DNA from: a virus
Reading direction: 5' to 3' (one strand)
Virus record (IMG/VR): IMGVR_UViG_3300007735_000700
Coordinates: 1-38,389 of that record
Length of the DNA stretch: 38,389 nucleotides
Shown here: positions 15,120-25,610 of the stretch, piece by piece
Position numbering within the stretch: the first letter of the stretch is position 1
Layout: every line of letters begins with the position of its first letter
Notes under the pieces: model-generated
Databases searched by the model: none
Told to the model about the DNA's origin: nothing
Seen by the model: the letters and a program-made list of their open reading frames with translations, nothing else
Program-made: the position numbers and the translations under genes

Positions 15120-18100
15120 TCGACAACCAGGACACCATCGGCGACAGCGGAGACTTCATGGCCGACGTTCGCCGTGCCAATGCGGAACGCCGCATGGGCA
15201 TGGAAACGGCCATTGAGGAAACGGCGGCGACGGGATTCGTTCCCGGTCGCGTGATGCCGGAACCTGCAATGCCGGCAGCACCGAAGTTCGCTGGTTTCAC
15301 GGACGAGGACGCGCAGCTTGCGCGACGGATGGCGGAGGACAAGAAACTCGCGTTCATGTCAACGATGATGGGCGCCGTCGATGTGAACCCAGACAGGGCG
15401 GCGGAGGCGATCCGGTTCGGCAACGAGGTGGGCGTCGGTCCCGACATCGCGCTGAACGATTTCGACGGCGTCCAGCACGCCGCGAAGATGAAGCGCATCG
15501 AACAGATGAACCTCATGCGGAGGTTCCCGATCCTCGCTCGCCAGCTGCAAGACCAGACCTTCGCCAACATCGCGCACGATGACCTTGACAATCTCGCGGC
15601 GACCGAGGACGTGTTCAGCGTCGTTCGCGGCATCCCGGAGAGGATCAAGGGAATCCCACAAGGAATCGCCGAGGGATTCAAGCGCGGCGTAGCGACATAC
15701 GAATTGGCCGATCTCTATGAGCGGCAACGCCAGAGCGGCGGGAATCTTGAGGTCTACCAAAGGGCAGCGATTCAGTCGATCAACGACGAGATGGCGCAAC
15801 TCGGCAAGGAATCCGGGTTCTGGGAGAGTGCGTCCAATGTCGTGACGCTCAATTTGGCGCAAGCGCCAGAAGTGTTGGAAACGGCACTGGCGACCATTGC
15901 GGCGAGTGGATTGGCTGGCGGTGCCATTGGTGCGGCAGGCGGAACGATGACAACTGGAGGCATTCTGGCGCCCGTAACGGCCGCGGGAGGAGCTGCGGCC
16001 GGCATGGCGATTGGACTGCCCGCTGGCTTGGCTGCCGGCGCCTATGAGTCATCCCGTCGCCTTGAGACGGCGTTGCTGTATGGCGAAGCTCGGCGGCCTA
16101 CAGAGGAAGGCGGCGCTGGTCTTGACCACGAGGCCGCCAATGCAGCCGCCCTTGCCGGAGGCGCCATCAGCGGCTTGCTTGAGGTGGCTGGCGTGGCGGT
16201 CGCTGGCAAGGCGTACAGCCTCGCCCTGAAGAACGTGATCCGCGAAGGCGTCAAGGATGCCATCAAGGATCGCACTCGCGCCCAGGTATTCCGGACTGTC
16301 GGAAAGACCTACCTCATCGGAGGCGCAGGCGAGGTTGGTACGGAGATCACGCAGGACATCGTGAACCGTGCCTCGCTCGAGATTGCCAAGGCGGTGCGTG
16401 ACCAGCCGACGATGTTTGACAATCCCGGCGAACTTCGGAAGTTCGGCGGACAACTTGTTGACACGGCGCTTGAGACAGCGATGGCGATGACGCTGCTCGG
16501 GATTCCGGGCGCTGCCGTGCAGTTCCACACCGGATCGCGCCGTGCAGCAGAGGCGGAACGCAATGCCAAGTTCTTCGATGCACTTGCGAAGAACGCCGCC
16601 GAAACGAAGGTCGCGCCGCGTGATGGAGACAAGTACCGGGCATACATCGGGAACCTCGTCAACGGCACGAAGTTCGAGACGATGTATGTCGATGCCAGCG
16701 AGATGCGGACGGTCCTCCAGCAGCAGGGATTGACGCTGGACGATGCGGATAGCGTGTTCCCAGGCATCAAGGCACAGCTCGAGGAGATCGTCGGTCGCAC
16801 GGGCGACGTGACGATCCCGACCGCGGTGTACGCGGAACGCGGTGCGCGCACCGATCTTGGTCAGGCGATTCTGCCGCATGTTCGTCCGGCACCGAACGCG
16901 ATGAGTCCGTTGGAGGCGCAGCAGTTCGCGGCGGAGCGCGAGACGCTGGTGCGCGAGGCGCGATCCGTGCTTCAGGAGAAGGAGCGCATTGACACGGTGT
17001 TCGTCCAGGAAGCGCAGGAACTCGAGGACGTCATCCGTTCGGAGATCCGCGCTGCTCGTCCGGACTTCGATCCGGCCGTGGCCCGTGGCTGGGCGAAGAT
17101 GTCACGCGACTTCTACGTCGTGCTTGCGGCGGACATGAACACCACGCCGAAGGCGCTGTTCGAGGAGCGGAAATTGCAGCGGATGCAGATCGTCGGCGCG
17201 GAGGTTGGCGTTGCGCCACTTGGGCAGGCGGCACGCATGACGCTTGCGGATGTGGAACAGGCGTTTACGGATCTTGGCGTTGAACAGCGCCTAACAGAAA
17301 CGGATACCGCGATTCGACCTGGAATCATTCGCGTACCTGAAAATATCCGGGCAGAAGGCCGTGCAACCAATGCGATGCAGCGATTGATTGAATACGCAGA
17401 TCAGGTTGGGAAGCGCATCGACGTATCTCCAACTGCCGAGTTTGGTGCGAACAAGCGGAGACTTGTTGAGTGGTATAAGCGACTTGGCTTCGTTGAAAAC
17501 AAGGGACGAAACAAGGACTTCGCTATCAGCGCGACTATGTACCGCGTTCCGAAACCAGCCGCGCCCGGCATTATGGAGCAGGCGGCGGTTCCGTCACAAA
17601 TTGATGCGCAGCATCGGGAAGCCATCAAGGCTGGCGACATCGCTACCGCACAGGAACTCACTGATGCGGCGGCCGGGAAGCGCATGCCTGCCAGCCAGGT
17701 CCGCGATGCGGATGGCAAGATCATGCGCGTGTTCCACGGAACGCAACGCATCGACCGTGTAGGGAATCGACTGCTGAAAAAGCGCGCCACATCAGGGCCG
17801 ATGCCGTTCTTCACGAATACTCGTCCTATCGCCGAAGGGTATGCCCAAGGCAAGGAGGACACGAGCATTGAGGACATCGGCTATGAGCAGTGGATCAAGT
17901 ACAAGCCGAAAGGGAGCCGGAGCCGCGTCACGCTTGACCAGGCATGGCTCTACCTGACACCGGAACAGCGAGCCACGGCAACCGAGCGGCTTTTCACGGT
18001 CGGATACCAAAACCCGGATGAAGGAACTGGGCCAATCGTCGCCAACACGGACACCATTGCTAGCCGCGATCATGTGGCATATCTGCTGCGTGAGGCACGC

Positions 18101-21100
18101 GGAAACGCATTGACGGCGGCAAAGGAACTGTGGCTGAATAGCGGTTCGTTGTTCAACGAAGAGCAGCAGTTCATGGATGTGCTGAAGGGCATGGGACTGA
18201 CGGAACGGTTCGTCTACGACTCGCCGCACGCCGTCAACTCCGGCATCATCGAGGCATACCTCAACATCACGAATCCGCTGGATACGGCTGCAATTCCCGC
18301 CTCGGTCGTGGAGGCATTGCAGCGGCGTGCTGATCGGAGCCGCAGGCCAGCAGCTCAGTATGGCCGCGACTTCTGGGACAAAGAAACTCGCAATCCGCAG
18401 GAATGGATGGCGACGCTGCGATCTGATATTGCGGAAGGAAAAACGCAGGCATGGACATCCATTCCCGATTGGGTAACGGATGTTTTGCGTGGGTTGGGGT
18501 ACGACGGCATCAAGGACACCGGCGGCAAGTTCGGCGGGGAACAGCACACGGTCTGGATTCCGTTTGAGCCGGAACAAGTCAAGTTTGCCAATGCCATCAC
18601 GAAGGACGCTTCTGGACGGATCATCCCGCTGTCAGAACGGTTTGACCTGACGAGTCCGATGATGTATCGGCAGGCTGCCGCTGGCCAAGCCCGCGGCGGA
18701 TTCGATCCAGTCACGTTCATCCTGACGCTCGGGAAGAACGCGGACCTCACGACGTTCGGGCATGAGGCGGCGCACGCATTCTTCGAGATGTACGGGCAGA
18801 TTGCCGTGCAGCCGAATGCCCCGCAGCGCATCCGCGATTCGTTCGATGTCCTTCTGCGGTGGGGAAGCATCGCCGGCGAGACGCCGGATGAGCGCATTGC
18901 GACATGGAACGCATTGCCGTTCGAGGGCCGCCGCAAGCTGCATGAGTCGTTTGCCTACAACTGGGAGATTTACCTGTTCGAGGGCAAGGCTCCGAGCGTG
19001 GAGATGCGCGACCTGTTCCGCAAGTTCTCCGCATGGATACGCCGCGTCTACAAGACGATCCGCGAGGAACTGACCGTCCCGCAGACCATCTCCGCGATCT
19101 ACCGCGAGCGGTACGGCGAGGAACTGCTGGTGCTGACGCCGGAAGTTCGCCAGGTCATGGACAGGATGCTCGCCAGCGAGGAGCAGATCGCCTATCGCGA
19201 GGCGGTCGATGACATGAAGCCCATGCTGACCGGGCGCCCGGAGGGAATGTCCGATGAGGCGTGGGCGGAATATGAGAGCAACGCAGCGGCGGCGCGTCAG
19301 GATGCCGTGGATGAATTGACGCGCCAGAGCATGAAGGACATGCAATGGCTGTCGCGGGCGAAAGCCCCGATCCTGAAGAAGATCCAGGCGAAGAACGAGG
19401 CGGCACGAAGCGCGATCAGGGACGAGGTGACGGAGCAGGTCAAGGCCATGCCTGTCTACCGCGCCATGTCGTACCTGCGCCGCGGGAAACTCGTTGACGC
19501 AGACGGCACCGAAACGGAGACGGGCGGAACGCATCGCCTTGACATCGACCTTGTCAGGAACATGTACGAACTGCGGGAGCGCGTTGAGCGACTTGCAGGG
19601 CCTTCGCCGGAGGAAGCGGACATCCCGACGATGGAATCCGTCGAGGATGCGATGCGGCCGAACTGGAGAAAACTCGGAACCGGCAAATACGGGATGCTTG
19701 GTTCTGACGGGCTGGCACCGGACATGGTTGCCGAAATGTTCGGCTACGCCAATGGCGACATCATGGTGCGCGAACTGATCGCTGCCAAGCCGATGGCAGA
19801 GATGATCGCCGACGAAACCGACCGCGTGATGACGGAGCGGTACGGCATCATGACCTCGCCGGAGGCCATCGAGATCCAGGTGCAGGAAGCGTTGCACAAC
19901 GAGGCACGCGCCCGCATGGTGGCGACAGAACTCAAGTTCCTGCGGAAGGCCGTCCAGCCAATTCGGGTGCTGACCGAGGCGGCCCGCCAGGCGGCGCAGG
20001 ACATCGTTGACAAGAAGGTCATCAGGGAACTGCGGCCGGCGGAATACACGGCGTCGGAAGCCCGTGCCGCAAGGCAGGCGTCCACGGCTGCCGGAAGGCC
20101 GCAAGACCCGCAAACGGCCGGCAAAGCCGCCTACACGCGGACCTACAACGAACAGGTGGCAGCAGGCGTCTCGGAGGAAGAAGCCGTCCTGGAGGCTTCT
20201 ACGGCCCTTGGTGAGGCAACGGCTCGGGCCGAGCGAGCCTTGGCGCAATGGCAGGACAAGTACGGCGGACGTGACCCGGCGGAAATTGCCATTCGGGCCA
20301 AGCAGCAGCAGCTCCTCCAGAACCAACTTGCCGCCGAGGCGCTCAAGGCAAGGGATGCCATTGACAAGGCGCTGGCAGGGTTCCGCAAGTTCTTCAAAGC
20401 CGATGCCAAGATCGCAGAGACGCGGGAGATGCCGCTCGTCATGGCCGCACGGGCCATCCTGGCGCAGCGAGGGATTGGCCGCTCGGACAAGCCGGCAGCC
20501 GCATATCTCGAGCAACTCAAGGAATACAACCCGTCCATTTATGAGTCCGTGTCGGAGATCGTCATCGCCGCCGGCGTTGGCGACTACCGCGACATGACGG
20601 TCGAGGATTTCAGGACGATGGCTGAAGCCGTCGAGGCGCTTTGGGTCAAGGCGAAGCGAGACAGGCTGATTCAGGTCGGGGACGAAAAGGTCGAACTTGA
20701 TGCCGCCGTCGATTCGCTGGTCGGACGCCTCGAGGAAATCGGCATCCCAAAGGAACTGCCCGGAGAGCGGCAGGCCATCCAGTTCAAGGACAAGTCCGCG
20801 AGGTTTGCGATGGGCGTCCGTGCGATGGCGCGCCGCATCGAATCGTGGTCCGACGCGATGGATGGCAAGGGTGATGACAAGTCGTTCACCAGGCTCCTGT
20901 ATCGCATCGTCAAGGATGCCTCCACCGCTTTCAAGGTTCGCCGGAACGAGCAGATCAAGAAGATGTATGAGCTGGTCGCCAAGCTCGAGATGCCAGAAGG
21001 CAAGATCGCTGCGGAAGAGATCAACTACACGTTCGGTGCAGGAAACGCCGGAATCGGCAAGGCGGAGTTGCTCGGCGCAATGCTCCACATCGGGAACCAG

Positions 21101-22879
21101 AGCAACTACCGCAAGCTGCTGGTCGGTCGTGGATGGGGACAGATTGACGAGAACGGGAACCTCGACGATTCGCGGTGGCGGGCCTTCGTGTCGCGCATGA
21201 TCCAGCAGAACATGCTGACCAAGAAGGACTTCGATTTCCTGCAAGCCGTGTGGGATTTGAACGAGGAAATCAAGCCGCTTCTCCAGAAGGCTCATTACGA
21301 CCTTGAGGGGTATTACTTCAAGGAGATCGAGGCTGACCAGGTGGTGACGCCGTTCGGGACGTATCGCGGTGGCTATGTCCCGGCCGCGACCGACAAGTTC
21401 ATGGTGGCAGACGCGGCCCAGCGCGCAGGCATGGAGGAACTCCAGGCCGATTGGCGGTACTCGCTGCCAAGCACAGGGATGGGCATGACGAAGGCCCGTG
21501 TCAAGGGCTACAACCGTCCGCTTGCGCTTGACCTTCGCCTGATCGTCTCGCACACGGATGCGGCGTTGCGGTTCGCCATGATCCAGCCGGCAATCGCCGA
21601 TGTCCTGAAGATCGTCAAGAACCGCCGTTTCTCCGATGCCATGAACCGCGTCGATCCCGAGGTGATCCAGCGGTTGATCCTGCCTTGGTTGAACCGCGCA
21701 GCGAAGCAGTCCGTCTCCGAGGCCGGACTGTTCCGCCCGGTCGATCAATTCTGGACTGCTGCGCGAAATCGAACTGGCATGTCGATCATGTTCGCCTCCG
21801 TCCGCAACGCGGCGCAGCAGGTGGTTGGTTTGTTCCCGGCGGCACTCAAGGTAAAGCCGACCTACCTCAAGAACGCACTGATTCGGTACATGTCAAGTCC
21901 GCTCAAGACGGCAGACATGGTTGCGGCGCTATCGCCGTTCATGCAGGATCGGATGAGGAGTCAGGCGTTCGACATGCAGGACAGGATGAACGAGATCCTG
22001 CTCAATCCGTCGAAGTACCAGAAGGCGCAGGAATGGAGCAGGCAGCACGCCTACTTCCTTCAGACGGCTTTCCAGAATCCCGTCGATGTCATTACCTGGC
22101 TCGGTGCATACAACCAGTTCTTGGCGGAGCAGTCTGCTGGGATGAAGCCAGAGAAGGCGGAACGCGAGGCCATTGCAGCAGGCGATTCCGCGGTTCGGCT
22201 CACGCAGGGCAGCATGCAGCCGGAGGACATTGCCACGATTGAGGCCGGGACGCCGTTCTTCCGCACCTTCACGCAGTTCTCCGGCTACTTCAACGCGATG
22301 GGCAACCTCAACGCGACCGAGTTCGTCAAGACCATGCGCGACATGGGTTGGCGCGGGAACAAGGGGAAGCTGCTTTACATCTACATGCTCGGAATCATGG
22401 CTCCGGCCATCGTTTCGGATGCCATCGTCAGGTCGCTCGGCGGCGGATGGGATGACGATGACGAGGATGGCTATCTCGACATTGCGATGGATTGGTTCTT
22501 CGGGAGCCAGGTGCGATACGTAACCGCCTTCGTGCCGTTCGGGACCACGGGATATACGCTTGTGACCACGGCGTTCGACAACAAGCCGTACAACGACCGC
22601 ATGACCACAAGCCCCGCGGTCACGGCGATTGAGGCATCCACGGTTGGCGTCGGGAAGGCGATTGTCAACGCCGTTGATCCCGACAAGGAGATCACGGGCA
22701 AGAACGTGCGCGATGTGTTGACACTCGTAAGCCTTGCGACGGGACTCCCGGTGTCTGCGGCTGGCCGTCCGATTGGATACTTGGTCGATGTGGAACGCGG
22801 GAAGATCGAACCGGAAAGCCCAGTCGATTTGGTGCGCGGACTCCTGACGGGGACCGTGACTCCCGAAAGCAAGCGATGA
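15116..22879 (+). CDS. Giant polyvalent ejection protein, 2587 residues
   Basis: GTG start coupled to the previous stop. About twice the length of T7 gp16. Residues about 255-310 and 340-370 are Gly/Ala-rich hydrophobic segments. Residues about 757-815 (ANKRRLVEWYKRLGFVENKG) match a GNAT-like module seen in polyvalent proteins. Residues about 862-1160 look like a polyvalent-type ADP-ribosyltransferase: DADGKIMRVFHGTQ with H874, an FFTNTRPIAEGYAQ segment near 897, and a PFEPEQVKFA end. HEAAH at 1216-1220 is an HExxH zinc-protease motif. The rest is helical, with hydrophobic stretches at about 2419-2445 and 2465-2487. By position it is the third core protein, injected into the host with the DNA. 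Enzyme activities are inferred from motifs. Confidence 0.85.
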   Translation: MIDNQDTIGDSGDFMADVRRANAERRMGMETAIEETAATGFVPGRVMPEPAMPAAPKFAGFTDEDAQLARRMAEDKKLAFMSTMMGAVDVNPDRAAEAIRFGNEVGVGPDIALNDFDGVQHAAKMKRIEQMNLMRRFPILARQLQDQTFANIAHDDLDNLAATEDVFSVVRGIPERIKGIPQGIAEGFKRGVATYELADLYERQRQSGGNLEVYQRAAIQSINDEMAQLGKESGFWESASNVVTLNLAQAPEVLETALATIAASGLAGGAIGAAGGTMTTGGILAPVTAAGGAAAGMAIGLPAGLAAGAYESSRRLETALLYGEARRPTEEGGAGLDHEAANAAALAGGAISGLLEVAGVAVAGKAYSLALKNVIREGVKDAIKDRTRAQVFRTVGKTYLIGGAGEVGTEITQDIVNRASLEIAKAVRDQPTMFDNPGELRKFGGQLVDTALETAMAMTLLGIPGAAVQFHTGSRRAAEAERNAKFFDALAKNAAETKVAPRDGDKYRAYIGNLVNGTKFETMYVDASEMRTVLQQQGLTLDDADSVFPGIKAQLEEIVGRTGDVTIPTAVYAERGARTDLGQAILPHVRPAPNAMSPLEAQQFAAERETLVREARSVLQEKERIDTVFVQEAQELEDVIRSEIRAARPDFDPAVARGWAKMSRDFYVVLAADMNTTPKALFEERKLQRMQIVGAEVGVAPLGQAARMTLADVEQAFTDLGVEQRLTETDTAIRPGIIRVPENIRAEGRATNAMQRLIEYADQVGKRIDVSPTAEFGANKRRLVEWYKRLGFVENKGRNKDFAISATMYRVPKPAAPGIMEQAAVPSQIDAQHREAIKAGDIATAQELTDAAAGKRMPASQVRDADGKIMRVFHGTQRIDRVGNRLLKKRATSGPMPFFTNTRPIAEGYAQGKEDTSIEDIGYEQWIKYKPKGSRSRVTLDQAWLYLTPEQRATATERLFTVGYQNPDEGTGPIVANTDTIASRDHVAYLLREARGNALTAAKELWLNSGSLFNEEQQFMDVLKGMGLTERFVYDSPHAVNSGIIEAYLNITNPLDTAAIPASVVEALQRRADRSRRPAAQYGRDFWDKETRNPQEWMATLRSDIAEGKTQAWTSIPDWVTDVLRGLGYDGIKDTGGKFGGEQHTVWIPFEPEQVKFANAITKDASGRIIPLSERFDLTSPMMYRQAAAGQARGGFDPVTFILTLGKNADLTTFGHEAAHAFFEMYGQIAVQPNAPQRIRDSFDVLLRWGSIAGETPDERIATWNALPFEGRRKLHESFAYNWEIYLFEGKAPSVEMRDLFRKFSAWIRRVYKTIREELTVPQTISAIYRERYGEELLVLTPEVRQVMDRMLASEEQIAYREAVDDMKPMLTGRPEGMSDEAWAEYESNAAAARQDAVDELTRQSMKDMQWLSRAKAPILKKIQAKNEAARSAIRDEVTEQVKAMPVYRAMSYLRRGKLVDADGTETETGGTHRLDIDLVRNMYELRERVERLAGPSPEEADIPTMESVEDAMRPNWRKLGTGKYGMLGSDGLAPDMVAEMFGYANGDIMVRELIAAKPMAEMIADETDRVMTERYGIMTSPEAIEIQVQEALHNEARARMVATELKFLRKAVQPIRVLTEAARQAAQDIVDKKVIRELRPAEYTASEARAARQASTAAGRPQDPQTAGKAAYTRTYNEQVAAGVSEEEAVLEASTALGEATARAERALAQWQDKYGGRDPAEIAIRAKQQQLLQNQLAAEALKARDAIDKALAGFRKFFKADAKIAETREMPLVMAARAILAQRGIGRSDKPAAAYLEQLKEYNPSIYESVSEIVIAAGVGDYRDMTVEDFRTMAEAVEALWVKAKRDRLIQVGDEKVELDAAVDSLVGRLEEIGIPKELPGERQAIQFKDKSARFAMGVRAMARRIESWSDAMDGKGDDKSFTRLLYRIVKDASTAFKVRRNEQIKKMYELVAKLEMPEGKIAAEEINYTFGAGNAGIGKAELLGAMLHIGNQSNYRKLLVGRGWGQIDENGNLDDSRWRAFVSRMIQQNMLTKKDFDFLQAVWDLNEEIKPLLQKAHYDLEGYYFKEIEADQVVTPFGTYRGGYVPAATDKFMVADAAQRAGMEELQADWRYSLPSTGMGMTKARVKGYNRPLALDLRLIVSHTDAALRFAMIQPAIADVLKIVKNRRFSDAMNRVDPEVIQRLILPWLNRAAKQSVSEAGLFRPVDQFWTAARNRTGMSIMFASVRNAAQQVVGLFPAALKVKPTYLKNALIRYMSSPLKTADMVAALSPFMQDRMRSQAFDMQDRMNEILLNPSKYQKAQEWSRQHAYFLQTAFQNPVDVITWLGAYNQFLAEQSAGMKPEKAEREAIAAGDSAVRLTQGSMQPEDIATIEAGTPFFRTFTQFSGYFNAMGNLNATEFVKTMRDMGWRGNKGKLLYIYMLGIMAPAIVSDAIVRSLGGGWDDDDEDGYLDIAMDWFFGSQVRYVTAFVPFGTTGYTLVTTAFDNKPYNDRMTTSPAVTAIEASTVGVGKAIVNAVDPDKEITGKNVRDVLTLVSLATGLPVSAAGRPIGYLVDVERGKIEPESPVDLVRGLLTGTVTPESKR

Positions 22880-22912
22880 TTCGATGAACGAAATCCGCGA
22901 ACGGTAGAATCA

Positions 22913-22927
22913 TGCCCGCCACGGGCA
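22913..22927 (+). other. Short hairpin before tailspike ribosome binding site
   Basis: A perfect 6-base stem TGCCCG/CGGGCA with a 3-base loop sits between the giant ejection gene and the first tailspike, just before the GGGAGA ribosome binding site. A TAGAAT at 22905-22910 resembles a -10 box but has no convincing -35. It may tune translation or mark a weak promoter. Confidence 0.3.
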
Positions 22928-22941
22928 GGGAGACGCTATAG

Positions 22942-25578
22942 ATGACGATTTCCAGCACAACGCGAATCGCAGGACCGTACATCGGCAACGGCACGGCTAC
23001 CGTGTTCGCGTTCACGTTCAAGGTGTTCGCGGCCGCCGATCTCGACGTTGTCCGCCTCAACAGCTCGACGGGCGTTGAGTCCACGCTTGTTCTGAACTCC
23101 GACTACAGCGTCACCTTGAACGGCGACCAGAACTCGAACCCGGGCGGCAGCATCACGCTGCTTGCCGGCGCGCTTGCGGCCGGGTTCACGCTCGTCATTA
23201 CCTCCGACATCGCCAACCTCCAGCCCACGGACCTGACGAACCAGGGCGGGTTCTACCCCGAGGTCATCACGGACAGCCTTGACAGGGCGACCATCCAGAT
23301 CCAGCAGATCAGCGACATCGGCGACCGGACCATCAAGATCCCGATCACGGACGGCAGCCTGAACATGGAGCTGCCGACCGCGGATGCGCGTGCGAACTCG
23401 TTCCTCGCCTTCGACGCCAACGGCCTTCCCACGGCGATCACGGCCGGAACGAGCGGGGCGCCCACGACGATCACGCGCCAGGTGTTCAGCGGCACGGGTT
23501 CGCAGACGGCGTTCACGCTGGCCTCGGACCCGGGTGCGCTCGGCAACAGCGCCCAGGTCTACATCGGCGGCGTGTACCAGCAGCGCAGCACGTACACGAT
23601 TGCCGGCACGACGCTGACGTTCTCGCAGGCTCCTGTCGCCGGGACCAACAACATCGAGTTCGTCAACTTCCTGACGAGCAACATCGGCGCGACGAGCGCG
23701 GACCTCGTGACCTACACGCCGCCCGGAACGGGCGCGGTTGCCCGCAGCGCGGCGAGCAAGTTCGGCGACGTAGTCAGCGTCAAGGATTTCGGGGCAACCG
23801 GGGACGGAACGACCAACGATACCGTCGCCATCCAGGCAGCCATCGACGCCGTGTCCGCAAACGGCGGAACCGTGGTTTTCCCGTCCGGCACGTATCGCAT
23901 CGCCAGAAACGTCGGAACGAACGACAGATGGGGAATCAAGGTGACGGGCAGCAACGTCCGTCTGCAAGGTTCAGACGCGGCGATCCTCCGCAGATTCGAC
24001 ACCAGCATCGGCACGCTGGCGAATGCCTATCCGATCCTCCTCATCGGAACCCCGGACAGCAATTCGGCCGCTGCCTCCACCGACATTGAGGTGGATGGCC
24101 TCACGTTCGTTGGAGAGAACACGAGGCATTCAAGCTCAGGCCAGTCCCCGCAGGACTTCAGGTTTGCGATCCTCGTCAAGAACTCCAACCGGACAAGCAT
24201 CCGGGACTGCACGTTCACGCTCATCGACTCGGCCGCGATCTTTTACCAGTACCCAGCCGTGTACGACGGAGTTGCAGCGGCGTACTACAACACGACCTGC
24301 AACTACAACACCTCAATCCGGGGTTGCTCGCTGGTCGCCGCCAGTCATTCGGTCGTTGGTCGCTCCCTGATCCACGCCATCGACCTGACCGGGGTGACGA
24401 ACGCGGTCGTGAACGACAACGTGCTTTCATGGTGCGATGCCGGAATCATCGGCGATGCCACTTTCAATGACTTCTCCGAAACCGACGCATCGACATGGAC
24501 TCCGGTGTATTCGGGCTGGTCGCTCGGGGCCGTCAAGAAGATCGGCCGAAACTGGACAATCAGCGGCAACTGCATTTCCGACTCCACCGAGACGGGCGTG
24601 TACGTCGGCAACATGGACACCGTGGTGTCGAACAACGCCATCCGCATGAACGATCCGGCGCTGGCAGACAGCAGCGGAATCAAGATTCGCGGTCGCGGGA
24701 TCTCCGCAGTCGGGAACAAGGTCACCAACTACCCGACCGGCATCAGCATCAACGAGGCGGCCATCGACGTCACGGTGTCCGGGAACGCCATTTACTCCAA
24801 CGGCGGAACCGGCGGAGGTGCCATCGACGTCAACACCGACGGCATTTCGTCATACATTGCGAACAGGCCATGGTTCGCAGGCGACTACAAGCCGATGAGC
24901 GCCATCTCCATCACCGGGAACAGCATTGATTTCCCGACATCGGCGGCGCCTTCCGTGACGCAACATGCCGCTTTCCGCATCTATACCGATGGCTCGGATG
25001 CGAATTATCCGAATGGGCAGTTGATTGGTCTGACCATTTCCGGCAATTCCGTCAAGAACTGCAACAGCGGAATCCTCGGGATTGGCTCCTTGCTGCGGGC
25101 CGTGTCCGTGTACGGCAATACGTTCGCGGCAAAGCCGTTCACGACGGCCGGGTTCTCGTCAGGAACCACGCTCAACACCAGGGCTGCGCTGCTGATTGAC
25201 GTTACGGCATCCGTGAACACGCTGGTCAACTACGTATTTACAGGCAACTCCGTGCATGGAGCGACGTATTTCGTCGCAACCACCACTGGGGCCGGTTCCG
25301 CCGGCACCTTCGACCTTCCGCGCACCATCGTCGGCAACACACTAAACTTTGTCAAGAACTTCCGCACGGCCGACATCAAGGCCGTCGGACCGGCTGGCTT
25401 TACAAACAACAGCGGAGAACAATGGCTTGATCGCACGTTCGATCCGGCCATGATCCAGAACGCGCTTTCCGCAGGCTCAACCAACACCGAGCGCAATCGG
25501 ACGTTCCTGTACGACTCTGGCACGAACAAGTTGCGCTTCTACACGGATGATTCCGGCACCTTCCTGGCACTGCCATGA
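22942..25578 (+). CDS. Tailspike 1: T7-fibre-like anchor plus pectate-lyase domain
   Basis: An 878-residue receptor-binding protein. Residues 1-135 (TRIAGPYIGNGTATVFAFTF, PEVITDSLDRATIQIQQISD) match the virion-anchoring domain of T7-type tail fibres. A beta linker follows (VFSGTGSQTAFTLASDPGAL). From about residue 278, VSVKDFGATGDGTTNDTVAI opens a right-handed beta-helix of the pectate-lyase/GH28 type, with repeated short strands and Asn-rich turns (ISGNCISDSTETGVYVGN) typical of trimeric depolymerases that degrade capsular or O-antigen polysaccharide. It has no recognisable autocleaved chaperone at the C-terminus. Substrate cannot be read from sequence. Confidence 0.85.
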   Translation: MTISSTTRIAGPYIGNGTATVFAFTFKVFAAADLDVVRLNSSTGVESTLVLNSDYSVTLNGDQNSNPGGSITLLAGALAAGFTLVITSDIANLQPTDLTNQGGFYPEVITDSLDRATIQIQQISDIGDRTIKIPITDGSLNMELPTADARANSFLAFDANGLPTAITAGTSGAPTTITRQVFSGTGSQTAFTLASDPGALGNSAQVYIGGVYQQRSTYTIAGTTLTFSQAPVAGTNNIEFVNFLTSNIGATSADLVTYTPPGTGAVARSAASKFGDVVSVKDFGATGDGTTNDTVAIQAAIDAVSANGGTVVFPSGTYRIARNVGTNDRWGIKVTGSNVRLQGSDAAILRRFDTSIGTLANAYPILLIGTPDSNSAAASTDIEVDGLTFVGENTRHSSSGQSPQDFRFAILVKNSNRTSIRDCTFTLIDSAAIFYQYPAVYDGVAAAYYNTTCNYNTSIRGCSLVAASHSVVGRSLIHAIDLTGVTNAVVNDNVLSWCDAGIIGDATFNDFSETDASTWTPVYSGWSLGAVKKIGRNWTISGNCISDSTETGVYVGNMDTVVSNNAIRMNDPALADSSGIKIRGRGISAVGNKVTNYPTGISINEAAIDVTVSGNAIYSNGGTGGGAIDVNTDGISSYIANRPWFAGDYKPMSAISITGNSIDFPTSAAPSVTQHAAFRIYTDGSDANYPNGQLIGLTISGNSVKNCNSGILGIGSLLRAVSVYGNTFAAKPFTTAGFSSGTTLNTRAALLIDVTASVNTLVNYVFTGNSVHGATYFVATTTGAGSAGTFDLPRTIVGNTLNFVKNFRTADIKAVGPAGFTNNSGEQWLDRTFDPAMIQNALSAGSTNTERNRTFLYDSGTNKLRFYTDDSGTFLALP

Positions 25579-25610
25579 CATCAGGACACAACGACGAACT
25601 GGCCTAACCC

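Noticed and set aside
18632-21748. A 1038-residue open frame on the minus strand opposite the giant ejection gene
   Set aside because: Its composition (His, Leu, Arg and Asp rich, no motifs) is what GC-ending codons produce on the complementary strand. No ribosome binding site or coupling supports it.
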